Shown: piece by piece, positions 28,292 to 36,846 of the stretch
Layout of the letters: every line of letters starts with the position of its first letter
Position numbering within the stretch: the stretch's first letter is position 1
From: Pseudomonas luteola NBRC 103146
GTDB lineage: Bacteria; Pseudomonadota; Gammaproteobacteria; Pseudomonadales; Pseudomonadaceae
DNA: 64,000 bases
Reading direction: 5' to 3'
Assembly: GCF_002091675.1 (NCBI RefSeq)
Contig: NZ_BDAE01000017.1
Location: 44,864 to 108,863 of the forward strand
Translations under genes and position numbers: made by a program
The notes under the pieces: model-generated
The model's database searches: none
What the model was told of the DNA's origin: nothing
The model's input: the letters and a program-made list of their open reading frames with translations, nothing else

Positions 28292-29614
28292 TTAGCGAGC
28301 GGCTATCTTTTGGCCCCAGGTGCGAGCGTTCTCGATAAGTTCTTGTTCATCCAGGCGGGTCAGCTTGCCGTTCTTTAACAAGGGGCGACCACCCACCCAG
28401 ACATGCTTCACACAATCACGGTTGCTGGCATAAATCAGTTGAGACACTGGATCATAAATGGGTTGTTGAGCCAGTCCGCTCATGTCGAAAGCGACCATGT
28501 CAGCTGCCTTGCCCACCTCAAGGGAGCCCAGGCAGCGCTCAAGACCCAGGGCGCGCGCCCCATTGAGCGTGGCCATACGCAAGGCTCTGTGTGCATCCAG
28601 TGCTGTTGCGGAACCGGCTACAGCCTTGGCCAGAAGAGCGGCGGTACGGGTTTCGCCCAACAGATCCAGGTCATTGTTGCTGGCTGCCCCGTCCGTACCT
28701 ATGGCGACGTTCACGCCTGCCTGCCAAAGCGTTTCTACCGGGCAGAAACCGCTGGCTAGCTTGAGATTGGATTCTGGGCAGTGGATTACATGAGTATTGG
28801 TCTCAACCAGATTTTCCAGGTCTTCCTCGTCAATCTGGGTCATGTGGACAGACTGGAAGCGGGGACCTAAAAGCCCTAGCCTGCGCAGGCGAGCAAGCGG
28901 ACGTTCCCCTGTCTTTTCGATTGCCTCCTGCACCTCGCCAGCCGTTTCATGCACATGCATGTGGATGCATGCGTCAAGTTGATCGGCCAGCATCAGGACA
29001 TTGGCCAGCTTGTCATCGCTGACGGTGTAGGGGGCGTGAGGCCCAAAAGCGACCTTGATGCGCTCATGTAGCTTCAGGTCATCAAAAAGCTCAAGTCCCC
29101 GGCGTATCGCCTCATCTGCAGTCCTTGCCCCTGGTACAGGAAAGTTCATGATCGGCAGGGTGACTTGCGCCCGCATACCTGACTCGTGGATGGCCTCACA
29201 CGCTACCTGCGGAAAAAAGTACATATCCGAAAAGCAGGTTATGCCGCCTTTGATTTGCTCTGCGATGGCCAATCGGGTGCCGTCGCGGACAAAATCCTCG
29301 CTTACCCATTTGGCTTCAGCGGGCCAGATATGCTCCTGTAGCCAAGTCATGAGCGGAAGGTCATCCGCAAGGCCACGAAACAGTGTCATCGCAGCATGGC
29401 CGTGCATATTGATGAGGCCCGGACTCAGTAGCATGCCGGGAAGTTCGACTGACTCGGCCGCCTGATAGCGTCGCAGATCAGAGCGGGGTGCCAATACGGC
29501 GACTTGCCCATCCTTGATGCCGATAGCGTAGTCAGTCAGTACCACCCCGGCCGGTTCCACCGGAACGATCCAGGTGGGGAAAAGAAGCAGGTCAAGGGGC
29601 ACGACACCGGGCAT
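28292..29614 (-). CDS. mtaD: 5'-methylthioadenosine / S-adenosylhomocysteine deaminase
   Basis: Amidohydrolase of 440 residues (TRZ/ATZ family). Metal ligands are H71 and H73 in NMHGHAAM, the histidine in [10 protein letters not shown], and the aspartate in [14 protein letters not shown]. aeruginosa PA3170, in the same position, deaminates methylthioadenosine to methylthioinosine, an alternative entry to methionine salvage. The neighbouring divergent mtnA takes the next stages of that pathway, which strengthens the assignment. First gene of the minus-strand run with ubiG, mupP and yciK. Confidence 0.88.
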   Translation of the reverse strand: MPGVVPLDLLLFPTWIVPVEPAGVVLTDYAIGIKDGQVAVLAPRSDLRRYQAAESVELPGMLLSPGLINMHGHAAMTLFRGLADDLPLMTWLQEHIWPAEAKWVSEDFVRDGTRLAIAEQIKGGITCFSDMYFFPQVACEAIHESGMRAQVTLPIMNFPVPGARTADEAIRRGLELFDDLKLHERIKVAFGPHAPYTVSDDKLANVLMLADQLDACIHMHVHETAGEVQEAIEKTGERPLARLRRLGLLGPRFQSVHMTQIDEEDLENLVETNTHVIHCPESNLKLASGFCPVETLWQAGVNVAIGTDGAASNNDLDLLGETRTAALLAKAVAGSATALDAHRALRMATLNGARALGLERCLGSLEVGKAADMVAFDMSGLAQQPIYDPVSQLIYASNRDCVKHVWVGGRPLLKNGKLTRLDEQELIENARTWGQKIAAR

Positions 29615-29758
29615 GGAAGGGCTTCCTGAAGGTAAATAAATGAAAGTATAACTGGCGTCAGCCCAATGGCGGGACTCAGTCGGGCCACATTATCGATAAA
29701 AGCGTTTATAAACCCATGTATTCGCGATGTCCTGTCACAGCGGCTTGTATCACCCCTG

Positions 29759-29764
29759 TATAAT
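29759..29764 (+). promoter_or_regulatory. Probable -10 element of the mtnA promoter
   Basis: TATAAT preceded directly by CTG, 32 bases before the mtnA start, within the mtaD/mtnA divergent region. The best -35-like hexamer (CTGTCA) is too far upstream, so this is a partial promoter call. Confidence 0.45.
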
Positions 29765-29796
29765 CGACTTTTTTGTTTCAGGCGATGAGGGTGATC

Positions 29797-30873
29797 ATGC
29801 GCGAGCGACTTCTGGCCGCAGAGAAGGTCAAGGCTATCGAGTGGAAAGAGGGCGTACTGCATCTGCTGGATCAGCGTTTATTGCCCATGCAGGAAGTCTG
29901 GCTCACGTATGACTCGGCCAGTGGTGTGGCCGAGGCAATCAGGCAGATGGTCGTGCGAGGAGCACCGGCAATCGGTATTAGTGCAGCCTACGGCGTGGTG
30001 TTAGGCGCTCAAGCGCGCCAGCAGGCAGGAGAGGACTGGTTGCAAACGCTGGATGAGGATATGCAGATGCTCGCAGAGTCCCGTCCTACAGCAGTCAACC
30101 TGTTCTGGGCGCTTAACCGTATGCGAGAGCGCCTGAAGCGACTCAAGCCGGGCGAGGAGGCACTAGCGGCCCTTGAAGCGGAGGCCGTTGCCATCCATGA
30201 GAGCGATCGCGAAGCCAATCTGACCATGGCGCAGCTCGGGGTCGAGTTGATTCGCAAGCATGGCGATGGCGTTCAGACGCTTCTGACCCATTGCAATACC
30301 GGTGCGTTGGCGACCGGAGGGTTTGGAACCGCCCTGGGGGTTATTCGTGCGGCTCACCTGGAAGGACTTGTGGACAAGGTATTTGCCGATGAGACGCGCC
30401 CGTGGCTACAAGGTGCCCGCCTTACTGCCTGGGAGTTGGCTGGCGAAGGCATTCCTGTCACTTTGAATGCCGATGCGGCAGCGGCCCATCTGATGAAAAC
30501 CGGCAATATCTCCTGGGTCATCGTAGGGGCTGACCGAATCACAGCCAACGGTGACGTTGCCAACAAGATCGGGACCTATCAGCTGGCCGTCAATGCAATG
30601 CACCATGGGGTGCGCTTTATGGTTGTGGCGCCCAGCTCGACCATCGACATGAATCTGACATCCGGTGAGGATATCCCCATCGAGCAGCGTGAGGGACGCG
30701 AACTGCTTGAAATAGGCGGTGTTCGGATTGCGGCAGAAGTCGATACTGTAAATCCTGTTTTCGATGTAACGCCTGCTGATCTGATTGATGCGATTGTCAC
30801 GGAGCGAGGCGTCGTGGAGCGGCCCACTGCAGAGAAAATGGCTGCACTTATGAACCGCAAGCGCTTGCACTGA
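29797..30873 (+). CDS. mtnA: S-methyl-5-thioribose-1-phosphate isomerase
   Basis: Converts methylthioribose 1-phosphate to methylthioribulose 1-phosphate in methionine salvage. The 358-residue eIF2B-like protein has [13 protein letters not shown] (about 51-63), the catalytic cysteine in [18 protein letters not shown] (about 165) and the catalytic aspartate in [18 protein letters not shown] (about 245). I chose the ATG at 29797 ([11 protein letters not shown]) because GAGG lies six bases upstream. It diverges from mtaD and precedes gyrA, the conserved Pseudomonas order. Confidence 0.94.
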   Translation: MRERLLAAEKVKAIEWKEGVLHLLDQRLLPMQEVWLTYDSASGVAEAIRQMVVRGAPAIGISAAYGVVLGAQARQQAGEDWLQTLDEDMQMLAESRPTAVNLFWALNRMRERLKRLKPGEEALAALEAEAVAIHESDREANLTMAQLGVELIRKHGDGVQTLLTHCNTGALATGGFGTALGVIRAAHLEGLVDKVFADETRPWLQGARLTAWELAGEGIPVTLNADAAAAHLMKTGNISWVIVGADRITANGDVANKIGTYQLAVNAMHHGVRFMVVAPSSTIDMNLTSGEDIPIEQREGRELLEIGGVRIAAEVDTVNPVFDVTPADLIDAIVTERGVVERPTAEKMAALMNRKRLH

Positions 30874-30901
30874 TTTTTCCGCTTAACACGACTCACACAT
30901 C

Positions 30902-30921
30902 GCCTGCGGGAAACCGCAGGC
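30902..30921 (+). terminator. GNRA-loop hairpin between mtnA and gyrA
   Basis: GCCTGCGG-GAAA-CCGCAGGC, an eight-base-pair stem with a GAAA tetraloop, 29 bases past mtnA. The following sequence is only moderately T-rich, so it is a possible attenuating terminator or the upstream edge of the gyrA promoter. Confidence 0.5.
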
Positions 30922-30934
30922 AACCCTTGGTTTG

Positions 30935-30943
30935 TGGTAGTAT
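30935..30943 (+). promoter_or_regulatory. Extended -10 promoter candidate for gyrA
   Basis: TGG-TAGTAT fits the TGn-extended -10 pattern, 47 bases upstream of the gyrA start. No -35 is evident because the GNRA hairpin occupies that region. Confidence 0.35.
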
Positions 30944-30989
30944 TTACTGCTTTCCCGCAGGGTGTTGAAACTAAGGAACCAGGCTTCTC

Positions 30990-33809
30990 ATGGGCGAACT
31001 GGCCAAAGAAATCCTCCCGGTCAATATTGAAGACGAACTCAGACAGTCTTACCTCGATTATGCGATGAGCGTAATCGTCGGACGCGCATTGCCGGATGTG
31101 CGCGACGGCTTGAAACCTGTGCATCGCCGTGTGCTTTATGCCATGAGCGAGCTGGGTAACGATTGGAACAAGCCTTATCTGAAATCCGCCCGTGTCGTGG
31201 GCGACGTAATCGGTAAATACCACCCTCACGGCGACTCTGCGGTATACGACACGATTGTACGTATGGCGCAGCCGTTCTCCCTTCGCTACATGCTGGTGAA
31301 TGGTCAAGGTAACTTCGGTTCGGTTGACGGTGACTCCGCAGCCGCTATGCGATACACCGAAGTGCGCATGTTCAAATTGACCCACGAAATCCTGGCGGAC
31401 CTGGATAAGGAAACCGTTGACTGGGTAGACAACTACGACGGGTCCCTGAAGATCCCGGCAGTCATGCCTACAAAGGTTCCGAACCTTCTGGTCAATGGCT
31501 CCAGTGGTATCGCGGTGGGGATGGCTACTAACATTCCGCCTCACAACCTGACCGAAGTGATTGATGGCTGCCTGGCGCTGATCGAAAACAGTGAGCTGAA
31601 TGTCGACCAACTGATGCAGTATATCCCGGGGCCTGATTTCCCGACTGCAGGCATTATCAATGGCCGGGCAGGTATCATCGAGGCTTATCGTACAGGGCGG
31701 GGGCGTATTTACGTACGTGCACGTGCTGACGTCGAAGATATCGACAAGTCAGGCACTCGCCAGCAGATCGTCATCACCGAGCTGCCTTATCAGCTGAACA
31801 AGGCTCGTCTGATCGAAAAGATTGCCGAGCTGGTGAAAGAACGCAAGATCGAAGGTATCACCGAGCTGCGTGATGAGTCCGACAAGGATGGCATGCGTGT
31901 CGTGATCGAGTTGCGTCGTGGTGAAGTGGCTGAGGTTGTGCTGAACAATCTGTATGCACAAACCCAGCTGCAAACAGTGTTTGGTATCAATATCGTTGCG
32001 CTGGTGGACGGCCAGCCCAAGGTCCTTAACCTAAAGGACATGCTTGAGGCATTCATCCGTCACCGTCGCGAAGTGGTTACCCGTCGGACCATTTATGAAC
32101 TGCGTAAAGCGCGTGAGCGTGGTCATGTTCTCGAAGGCCAAGCGGTTGCGCTGTCCAATATCGATCCGGTTATTGAACTGATCAGGTCCTCTCCAACCCC
32201 AGCTGAAGCCAAAGAGCGGCTCATTGCGACCGGTTGGGAGTCCAGTGCTGTCGAGGCGATGGTAGAACGCGCTGGTGCGGATTCCTGCCGCCCGGAAAAC
32301 CTTGATCCGCAGTATGGTCTTCGTGACGGCAAATACTGGCTATCTCCTGAACAGGCGCAGGCCATCCTTGATTTGCGACTGCATCGCCTGACCGGCCTGG
32401 AGCATGAAAAGCTGCTGGCTGAATATCAGGAGATCCTGAAACAGATTGCAGAGCTGATCCGAATACTCAACAGCCCTGAGCGTCTCATGGAAGTCATCCG
32501 TGAGGAGCTTGAAAAGATCAAGACAGAGTTCGGTGATGCACGTCGTACTGAAATCGTTGCGTCTCAAGTCGATCTGACCATTGCTGACCTGATCACAGAA
32601 GAAGATCGTGTCGTCACCATTTCCCATGGCGGCTACGCCAAGTCCCAGCCCTTGCATGCCTATCAGGCTCAGCGCCGTGGTGGTCGCGGCCGTTCTGCCT
32701 CGGGCGTGAAGGAAGACGATTACATCGAGCATCTTCTCGTCGCCAATAGCCATACCACACTGCTGTTGTTCTCCAGCCTGGGTAAGGTGTACTGGAAAAA
32801 GACCTACGAAATTCCTGAGGCTTCTCGTGCTGCACGTGGTCGTCCGCTTGTAAATCTGCTGCCATTGGCTGAAGGCGAGCGTATCACTGCGATGTTGCCA
32901 GTAGATCTGGAGGCCGTGCGTCAACAGGCACCTGAGGATGAAGACCTGGGCGATCAGGACGATGTCGTTGAAGACGTGGTGCTTGAAGATGATGCTGAGG
33001 TCGATGAGGGCGCAGAAGGGGTTGAAGATAGCGGCAAGGATGAGCCTACCGGATCCTATATCTTCATGGCTACTGCTTACGGCACGGTCAAGAAAACCCC
33101 GCTGGTGCAGTTCAGTCGTCCTCGTAGCAATGGCCTGATTGCGCTGAAGCTGGAAGAGGGCGATAGCCTGATTGCAGCGGCCATTACCGATGGCGCCCAG
33201 GAGGTCATGCTGTTCTCTGACAACGGTAAGGTCATTCGCTTCAAGGAGCGTCATGTCCGCACAATGGGACGTACAGCCCGTGGTGTCCGCGGTATGCGTC
33301 TGGGTGATGGGCAGCATCTGATTTCCATGCTGATTCCAGAAGAGCAGGCGCAGATACTGACAGCCAGTCTGAATGGTTATGGCAAGCGTACTGCTATTGC
33401 TGAGTATCCGCAGCGTGGTCGTGGTGGTCAGGGCGTGATAGCCATGGTAACTAATGAGCGTAATGGCCCGCTGATTGGCGCTATTCAAGTCCTTGAAGGT
33501 GAGGAAATCATGTTGATTTCCGATCAGGGTACGCTGGTGCGTACACGGGTTGATGAGGTTTCCCTTCAAGGCCGCAACACGCAGGGTGTAACACTGATCA
33601 AGCTTGGCAAGGGCGAGAAGCTCGTAGGCCTTGAGCGTGTGCAGGAGCCCTCAGTTGACGACGAGTTGATCGAGCATGAGGGCGAGCTTGATGACGAGTT
33701 GCTTGAAAAGGAGCTTCCTGTCATTAGCGAAGAGCCAAGCGATGAGGATGTCCTGCCGGGCGCCAACGATGTTCCCTCTGATGACATGCCCAATGAGGAC
33801 GATGAGTGA
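30990..33809 (+). CDS. gyrA: DNA gyrase subunit A
   Basis: Breaks and rejoins DNA in the gyrase heterotetramer. The 939-residue protein has the catalytic tyrosine Y122 (MRYTEV), the quinolone region [10 protein letters not shown] with Ser83 and Asp87 (the unmutated, E. coli-like state; P. aeruginosa normally has Thr83), and the GyrA box QRRGGRG in the C-terminal beta-pinwheel. Two strongly acidic stretches stand out: an insertion within the pinwheel (about 647-687) and the C-terminal tail (about 887-939). Its stop codon overlaps serC by one base, starting the gyrA-serC-pheA operon. Confidence 0.98.
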   Translation: MGELAKEILPVNIEDELRQSYLDYAMSVIVGRALPDVRDGLKPVHRRVLYAMSELGNDWNKPYLKSARVVGDVIGKYHPHGDSAVYDTIVRMAQPFSLRYMLVNGQGNFGSVDGDSAAAMRYTEVRMFKLTHEILADLDKETVDWVDNYDGSLKIPAVMPTKVPNLLVNGSSGIAVGMATNIPPHNLTEVIDGCLALIENSELNVDQLMQYIPGPDFPTAGIINGRAGIIEAYRTGRGRIYVRARADVEDIDKSGTRQQIVITELPYQLNKARLIEKIAELVKERKIEGITELRDESDKDGMRVVIELRRGEVAEVVLNNLYAQTQLQTVFGINIVALVDGQPKVLNLKDMLEAFIRHRREVVTRRTIYELRKARERGHVLEGQAVALSNIDPVIELIRSSPTPAEAKERLIATGWESSAVEAMVERAGADSCRPENLDPQYGLRDGKYWLSPEQAQAILDLRLHRLTGLEHEKLLAEYQEILKQIAELIRILNSPERLMEVIREELEKIKTEFGDARRTEIVASQVDLTIADLITEEDRVVTISHGGYAKSQPLHAYQAQRRGGRGRSASGVKEDDYIEHLLVANSHTTLLLFSSLGKVYWKKTYEIPEASRAARGRPLVNLLPLAEGERITAMLPVDLEAVRQQAPEDEDLGDQDDVVEDVVLEDDAEVDEGAEGVEDSGKDEPTGSYIFMATAYGTVKKTPLVQFSRPRSNGLIALKLEEGDSLIAAAITDGAQEVMLFSDNGKVIRFKERHVRTMGRTARGVRGMRLGDGQHLISMLIPEEQAQILTASLNGYGKRTAIAEYPQRGRGGQGVIAMVTNERNGPLIGAIQVLEGEEIMLISDQGTLVRTRVDEVSLQGRNTQGVTLIKLGKGEKLVGLERVQEPSVDDELIEHEGELDDELLEKELPVISEEPSDEDVLPGANDVPSDDMPNEDDE

Positions 33810-34894
33810 TGAGCAAGCGAGCGTATAACTTCTGCGCTGGCCCGGCTGCGCTGCCGGAGGCGGTACTGAAACAAGCTCAGGCCGATCTGCTCGACTGGCA
33901 GGGGCGCGGCTTGTCTGTCATGGAGATGAGTCACCGTGGCGACGACTTCACTGCAATCAGCTCGAAAGCCGAGCAGGACTTGCGGGATCTGCTTGTAATC
34001 CCCACTGATTACAAAGTGCTTTTCCTGCAGGGTGGGGCAAGTCTACAGTTCGCTCAGATTGCACTGAACCTACTACCTGAAGGTGGAAAGGCTGATTACA
34101 TCGATACAGGGATCTGGTCACGCAAGGCTATCGAGCAGGCGCGAAACTATGGCGCAGTGAATGTTGCCGCCAGCGCCAAGAAATACGATTACCTAGCTAT
34201 CCCTGGGCAGAATGAGTGGCAGCTTTCCAAGGATGCGGCCTACGTTCATTACACGCCGAACGAAACCATTGGCGGTCTTGAGTACAACTGGATTCCTGAG
34301 ACAGGCGATGTTCCTCTAGTTGCTGATGCGTCCTCGAACCTGCTGTCACGTCCTTTGGACGTGTCACGGTTTGGGTTGATTTATGCGGGCGCACAGAAAA
34401 ACATCGGACCCAGTGGGCTTGTAGTGGTGATCGTTCAGGAGGAGTTGCTGGGGCGGGCACGTTCCTCTTGCCCCAAGCTCCTTGATTATAAGGTCGAAGC
34501 AGACAATGGTTCGATGTACAACACGCCCGCCACGTTTTCCTGGTATCTGTCTGGCCTGGTGTTCCAGTGGCTGAAAGATCAGGGTGGACTACCTGCCATC
34601 GAGCGGATCAACCGTCAGAAGCAGGAGCTTCTGTATGGCTTCATCGATAGTAGTGACATGTACATGAATCCGATTGCGGTAAATGATCGTTCCTGGATGA
34701 ACGTGCCTTTCCGCCTGGCAGATGAGCGTCTGGACAAGACTTTCCTGTCGGGTGCCGAAGAGCGAGGCCTTCTATATCTTCAGGGGCATCGCTCGGTAGG
34801 TGGCATGCGCGCATCCATCTACAACGCTGTCAGTCTTGAGGCTGTGCAAGCACTGGTCGCCTATATGACAGAGTTTGAAAAGGAGCACGGTTAA
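33809..34894 (+). CDS. serC: Phosphoserine aminotransferase
   Basis: PLP enzyme making phosphoserine from 3-phosphohydroxypyruvate, also used in pyridoxal phosphate synthesis. The 361 residues begin [17 protein letters not shown], with the PLP lysine in GAQKNIGPSGL (about 197) and a C-terminal GHRSVGGMRASIYNA phosphate site. It overlaps the gyrA stop by one base (TGATG), so translation is coupled, and pheA follows after three bases. Confidence 0.97.
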   Translation: MSKRAYNFCAGPAALPEAVLKQAQADLLDWQGRGLSVMEMSHRGDDFTAISSKAEQDLRDLLVIPTDYKVLFLQGGASLQFAQIALNLLPEGGKADYIDTGIWSRKAIEQARNYGAVNVAASAKKYDYLAIPGQNEWQLSKDAAYVHYTPNETIGGLEYNWIPETGDVPLVADASSNLLSRPLDVSRFGLIYAGAQKNIGPSGLVVVIVQEELLGRARSSCPKLLDYKVEADNGSMYNTPATFSWYLSGLVFQWLKDQGGLPAIERINRQKQELLYGFIDSSDMYMNPIAVNDRSWMNVPFRLADERLDKTFLSGAEERGLLYLQGHRSVGGMRASIYNAVSLEAVQALVAYMTEFEKEHG

Positions 34895-34897
34895 ACC

Positions 34898-35992
34898 ATG
34901 GCGGAACAAGAGCTCAAGGCCCTGCGCCTCCGTATCGATAGCTTGGATGAACGGATTCAGGAACTCATCAGTGAGCGCGCCCGCTGCGCTCAGGATGTGG
35001 CTCGCGTGAAAATGCAGTCGCTAGGTGAGAATGAAAGTCCGGTTTTCTATCGACCGGAGCGCGAAGCGCAGGTGCTCAAGCGGGTAATGGAGCGTAACCA
35101 GGGCCCGTTGGGTAACGAGGACATGGCTCGTTTGTTTCGAGAGATCATGTCGTCGTGCCTTGCGCTTGAAGAGCCATTAAAGGTTGCCTATTTGGGGCCG
35201 GAAGGTACGTTTTCGCAGGCGGCTACGCTTAAGCATTTTGGTATGGCGGTAAAGACACGGCCAATGGCCGCTATCGACGAAGTTTTTCGTGAGGTGGCGG
35301 CTGGGGCCGTAAATTTTGGTGTGGTTCCTGTTGAGAACTCAACTGAAGGTGCCGTCAACCATACGCTTGATAGTTTCCTGGAGCATGATCTGGTTATCTG
35401 CGGCGAGGTGGAATTGCGTATCCACCATCATCTGCTTGTGGGTGAAACGACCAAGACAGATAGCATTTCGCGTGTTTACTCACACGCGCAGTCCCTGGCT
35501 CAGTGCCGTAAATGGCTAGACGCGTATTTCCCTAACATCGAACGAATCGCAGTTTCGAGCAATGCCGAGGCTGCGAAGCGGGTTAAAAGTGAATGGAATA
35601 GCGCGGCGATAGCAGGGGATATGGCGGCTTCCCTGTATGGTTTGTCAAAGCTGCATGAGAAAATCGAAGATCGTCCAGATAACTCCACGCGGTTTTTGAT
35701 TATCGGAAATCAGGAGGTCCCGCCTAGCGGCGATGATAAGACGTCTGTGATCGTGTCGACTCGCAATAAGCCGGGCGCCTTGCATGATTTGCTAATGCCG
35801 TTTCATGCCAACAACATTGACCTGACGCGCATCGAAACACGTCCGTCCCGCAGTGGTAAGTGGACCTATGTTTTCTTTATAGACTTCATCGGTCATCAGC
35901 ATGATCCTCTCATCAAGGATGTGCTGGAAAAAATCAATGGCGATACGGTCGCCTTGAAAGTTTTAGGGTCGTATCCTAAAGCAGTGTTGTAA
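34898..35992 (+). CDS. pheA: Bifunctional chorismate mutase / prephenate dehydratase
   Basis: P-protein of phenylalanine synthesis. The 364 residues combine an AroQ chorismate mutase (about 1-90, with LRLRIDSLDERI and RPEREAQVL), a prephenate dehydratase domain (about 93-270, with YLGPEGTFSQAA, VPVENSTEGAV and the STRF motif), and a C-terminal ACT regulatory domain (IETRPSR, phenylalanine feedback site). In most Pseudomonas the operon continues to hisC-tyrA-aroA-cmk-rpsA; here a terminator and an unrelated minus-strand gene follow immediately. Confidence 0.97.
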   Translation: MAEQELKALRLRIDSLDERIQELISERARCAQDVARVKMQSLGENESPVFYRPEREAQVLKRVMERNQGPLGNEDMARLFREIMSSCLALEEPLKVAYLGPEGTFSQAATLKHFGMAVKTRPMAAIDEVFREVAAGAVNFGVVPVENSTEGAVNHTLDSFLEHDLVICGEVELRIHHHLLVGETTKTDSISRVYSHAQSLAQCRKWLDAYFPNIERIAVSSNAEAAKRVKSEWNSAAIAGDMAASLYGLSKLHEKIEDRPDNSTRFLIIGNQEVPPSGDDKTSVIVSTRNKPGALHDLLMPFHANNIDLTRIETRPSRSGKWTYVFFIDFIGHQHDPLIKDVLEKINGDTVALKVLGSYPKAVL

Positions 35993-36000
35993 CGCTCGAA

Positions 36001-36028
36001 AGCCACACCGTTAGGGTGTGGCTTTTTT
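36001..36028. terminator. Terminator of gyrA-serC-pheA, shared with the opposite gene
   Basis: AGCCACACC and GGTGTGGCT form nine pairs with a five-base loop, then TTTTT, nine bases after pheA. The stop codon of the convergent DUF4124 gene lies in the loop, so its own transcript would run through the hairpin before ending. Confidence 0.9.
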
Positions 36029-36544
36029 ATATTTGCTTTCTGTATCTGCAACGCATCCCGCATCATCAAAACTAATGACGCGTGAATGCTTCTTGCGCTG
36101 CGTTACATAGTAGTAACGGGCGCGATTATTGTTCTCGACGATCCTGTCTGGCTTTCCCAGGGCGCTTTCGACATCCTCTTTCGTCATGCCCGCTATAACC
36201 TTTTTGTGGATGGCCGCCGTTCTTCTTTCCGAGCCTGAAAGCACGTTTGGACAGGCTCCTTCCTTAGCTCCCACAACTGCCAGCTCATGGTAGGTAGGCA
36301 ATTGATCCTTTGAGGGGGAAGGCGGGGATAACGGTTGTGTCGATATCGGTGTTTTGGGTCCGTTGCCGCCAGGCTTGGGATTATCAGCGGTTTGGTGGCT
36401 GATCGTCTCGCCTTTAAGGCAACCATTTGCGGAAAAGCTGATATGGCCGTCTTCGCTTGTACACCGAAAGACGGTTGTGGCAGTAGCCGTATTTGAAAAA
36501 AACAACGTTGCCAAACATAGAAGTGTAACGGGATTACGGTACAT
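36011..36544 (-). CDS. Secreted DUF4124 protein with BamE-like C-terminal region
   Basis: A 177-residue protein with a signal peptide (MYRNPVTLLCLATLFFSNTATA, cleaved before TTVFRC). It has a DUF4124 segment (VFRCTSEDGHISFSANGC, about 24-41) with a cysteine pair, a proline-rich linker, and a C-terminal part resembling the SmpA/BamE fold (AGMTKEDVESALGKPDRI, then RYYYV). The function is unknown; BamE-like domains act as periplasmic binding modules. The ATG at 36544 has GGAGGA; an upstream in-frame ATG would spoil the signal peptide. It is inserted where hisC normally follows pheA in Pseudomonas. Confidence 0.78.
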   Translation of the reverse strand: MYRNPVTLLCLATLFFSNTATATTVFRCTSEDGHISFSANGCLKGETISHQTADNPKPGGNGPKTPISTQPLSPPSPSKDQLPTYHELAVVGAKEGACPNVLSGSERRTAAIHKKVIAGMTKEDVESALGKPDRIVENNNRARYYYVTQRKKHSRVISFDDAGCVADTESKYKKATP

Positions 36545-36701
36545 AGCTGTCCTCCATGACATCTGTTTATAGCGTAGTGCGAGATGCGCCGTGCCGCTGT
36601 GATTGGCTCCGCAGATCAACGGCCAGGCTCGGTCAGGCATGAGCATTAGCTGCCAAATGATTGTTTTTAACTGTTTTACATCGCCGATTCAGCGCATGCA
36701 G

Positions 36702-36710
36702 TGCTATGAT
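36702..36710 (+). promoter_or_regulatory. Extended -10 promoter of mgtE
   Basis: TGC-TATGAT fits the extended -10 pattern, with no good -35 at 17 bases. A start near 36717 would give a leader of about 130 nucleotides, holding the two hairpins at 36721-36735 and 36814-36845. Confidence 0.5.
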
Positions 36711-36720
36711 TCCGCTTGTC

Positions 36721-36735
36721 AGCCCCGCCGGGGCT
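36721..36735 (+). other. Leader hairpin near the predicted mgtE transcript start
   Basis: AGCCCC and GGGGCT with a three-base loop, at the probable 5' end of the mgtE mRNA. It may stabilise the transcript or be part of a larger leader fold. Confidence 0.45.
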
Positions 36736-36813
36736 CGTGGACCCTTTCCATGGACATACCCCGATCTAACAAACTTCGATCGCTGTTTCGTTTATTAAAG
36801 ATTTGATTCCCGC

Positions 36814-36845
36814 AGCGCGCTCCGTTGCCGGGGATGGAGTGCGCT
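36814..36845 (+). promoter_or_regulatory. Hairpin sequestering the mgtE ribosome-binding site
   Basis: AGCGCGCTCC (36814-36823) pairs with GGAGTGCGCT (36836-36845), ten pairs with one G-U, ending one base before the ATG at 36847. The Shine-Dalgarno GGAG is the base of the right arm, paired with CTCC. The geometry suits an on/off translation control for the magnesium channel, as in known magnesium-responsive leaders. I do not recognise it as a listed riboswitch class. Confidence 0.6.
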
Positions 36846-36846
36846 T

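Noticed and set aside
29615..29796. SAM- or SAH-type riboswitch upstream of mtnA or mtaD
   Set aside because: I looked for the paired stems and conserved cores and saw none; the region is short and fits plain divergent promoters.
30579..31610. 343-residue minus-strand frame spanning the mtnA end and gyrA start
   Set aside because: It overlaps two certain genes and their promoter and has no family signature.
32340..33569. 409-residue frame on the minus strand
   Set aside because: Antisense to gyrA over its full length; a by-product of codon bias in a highly conserved gene.
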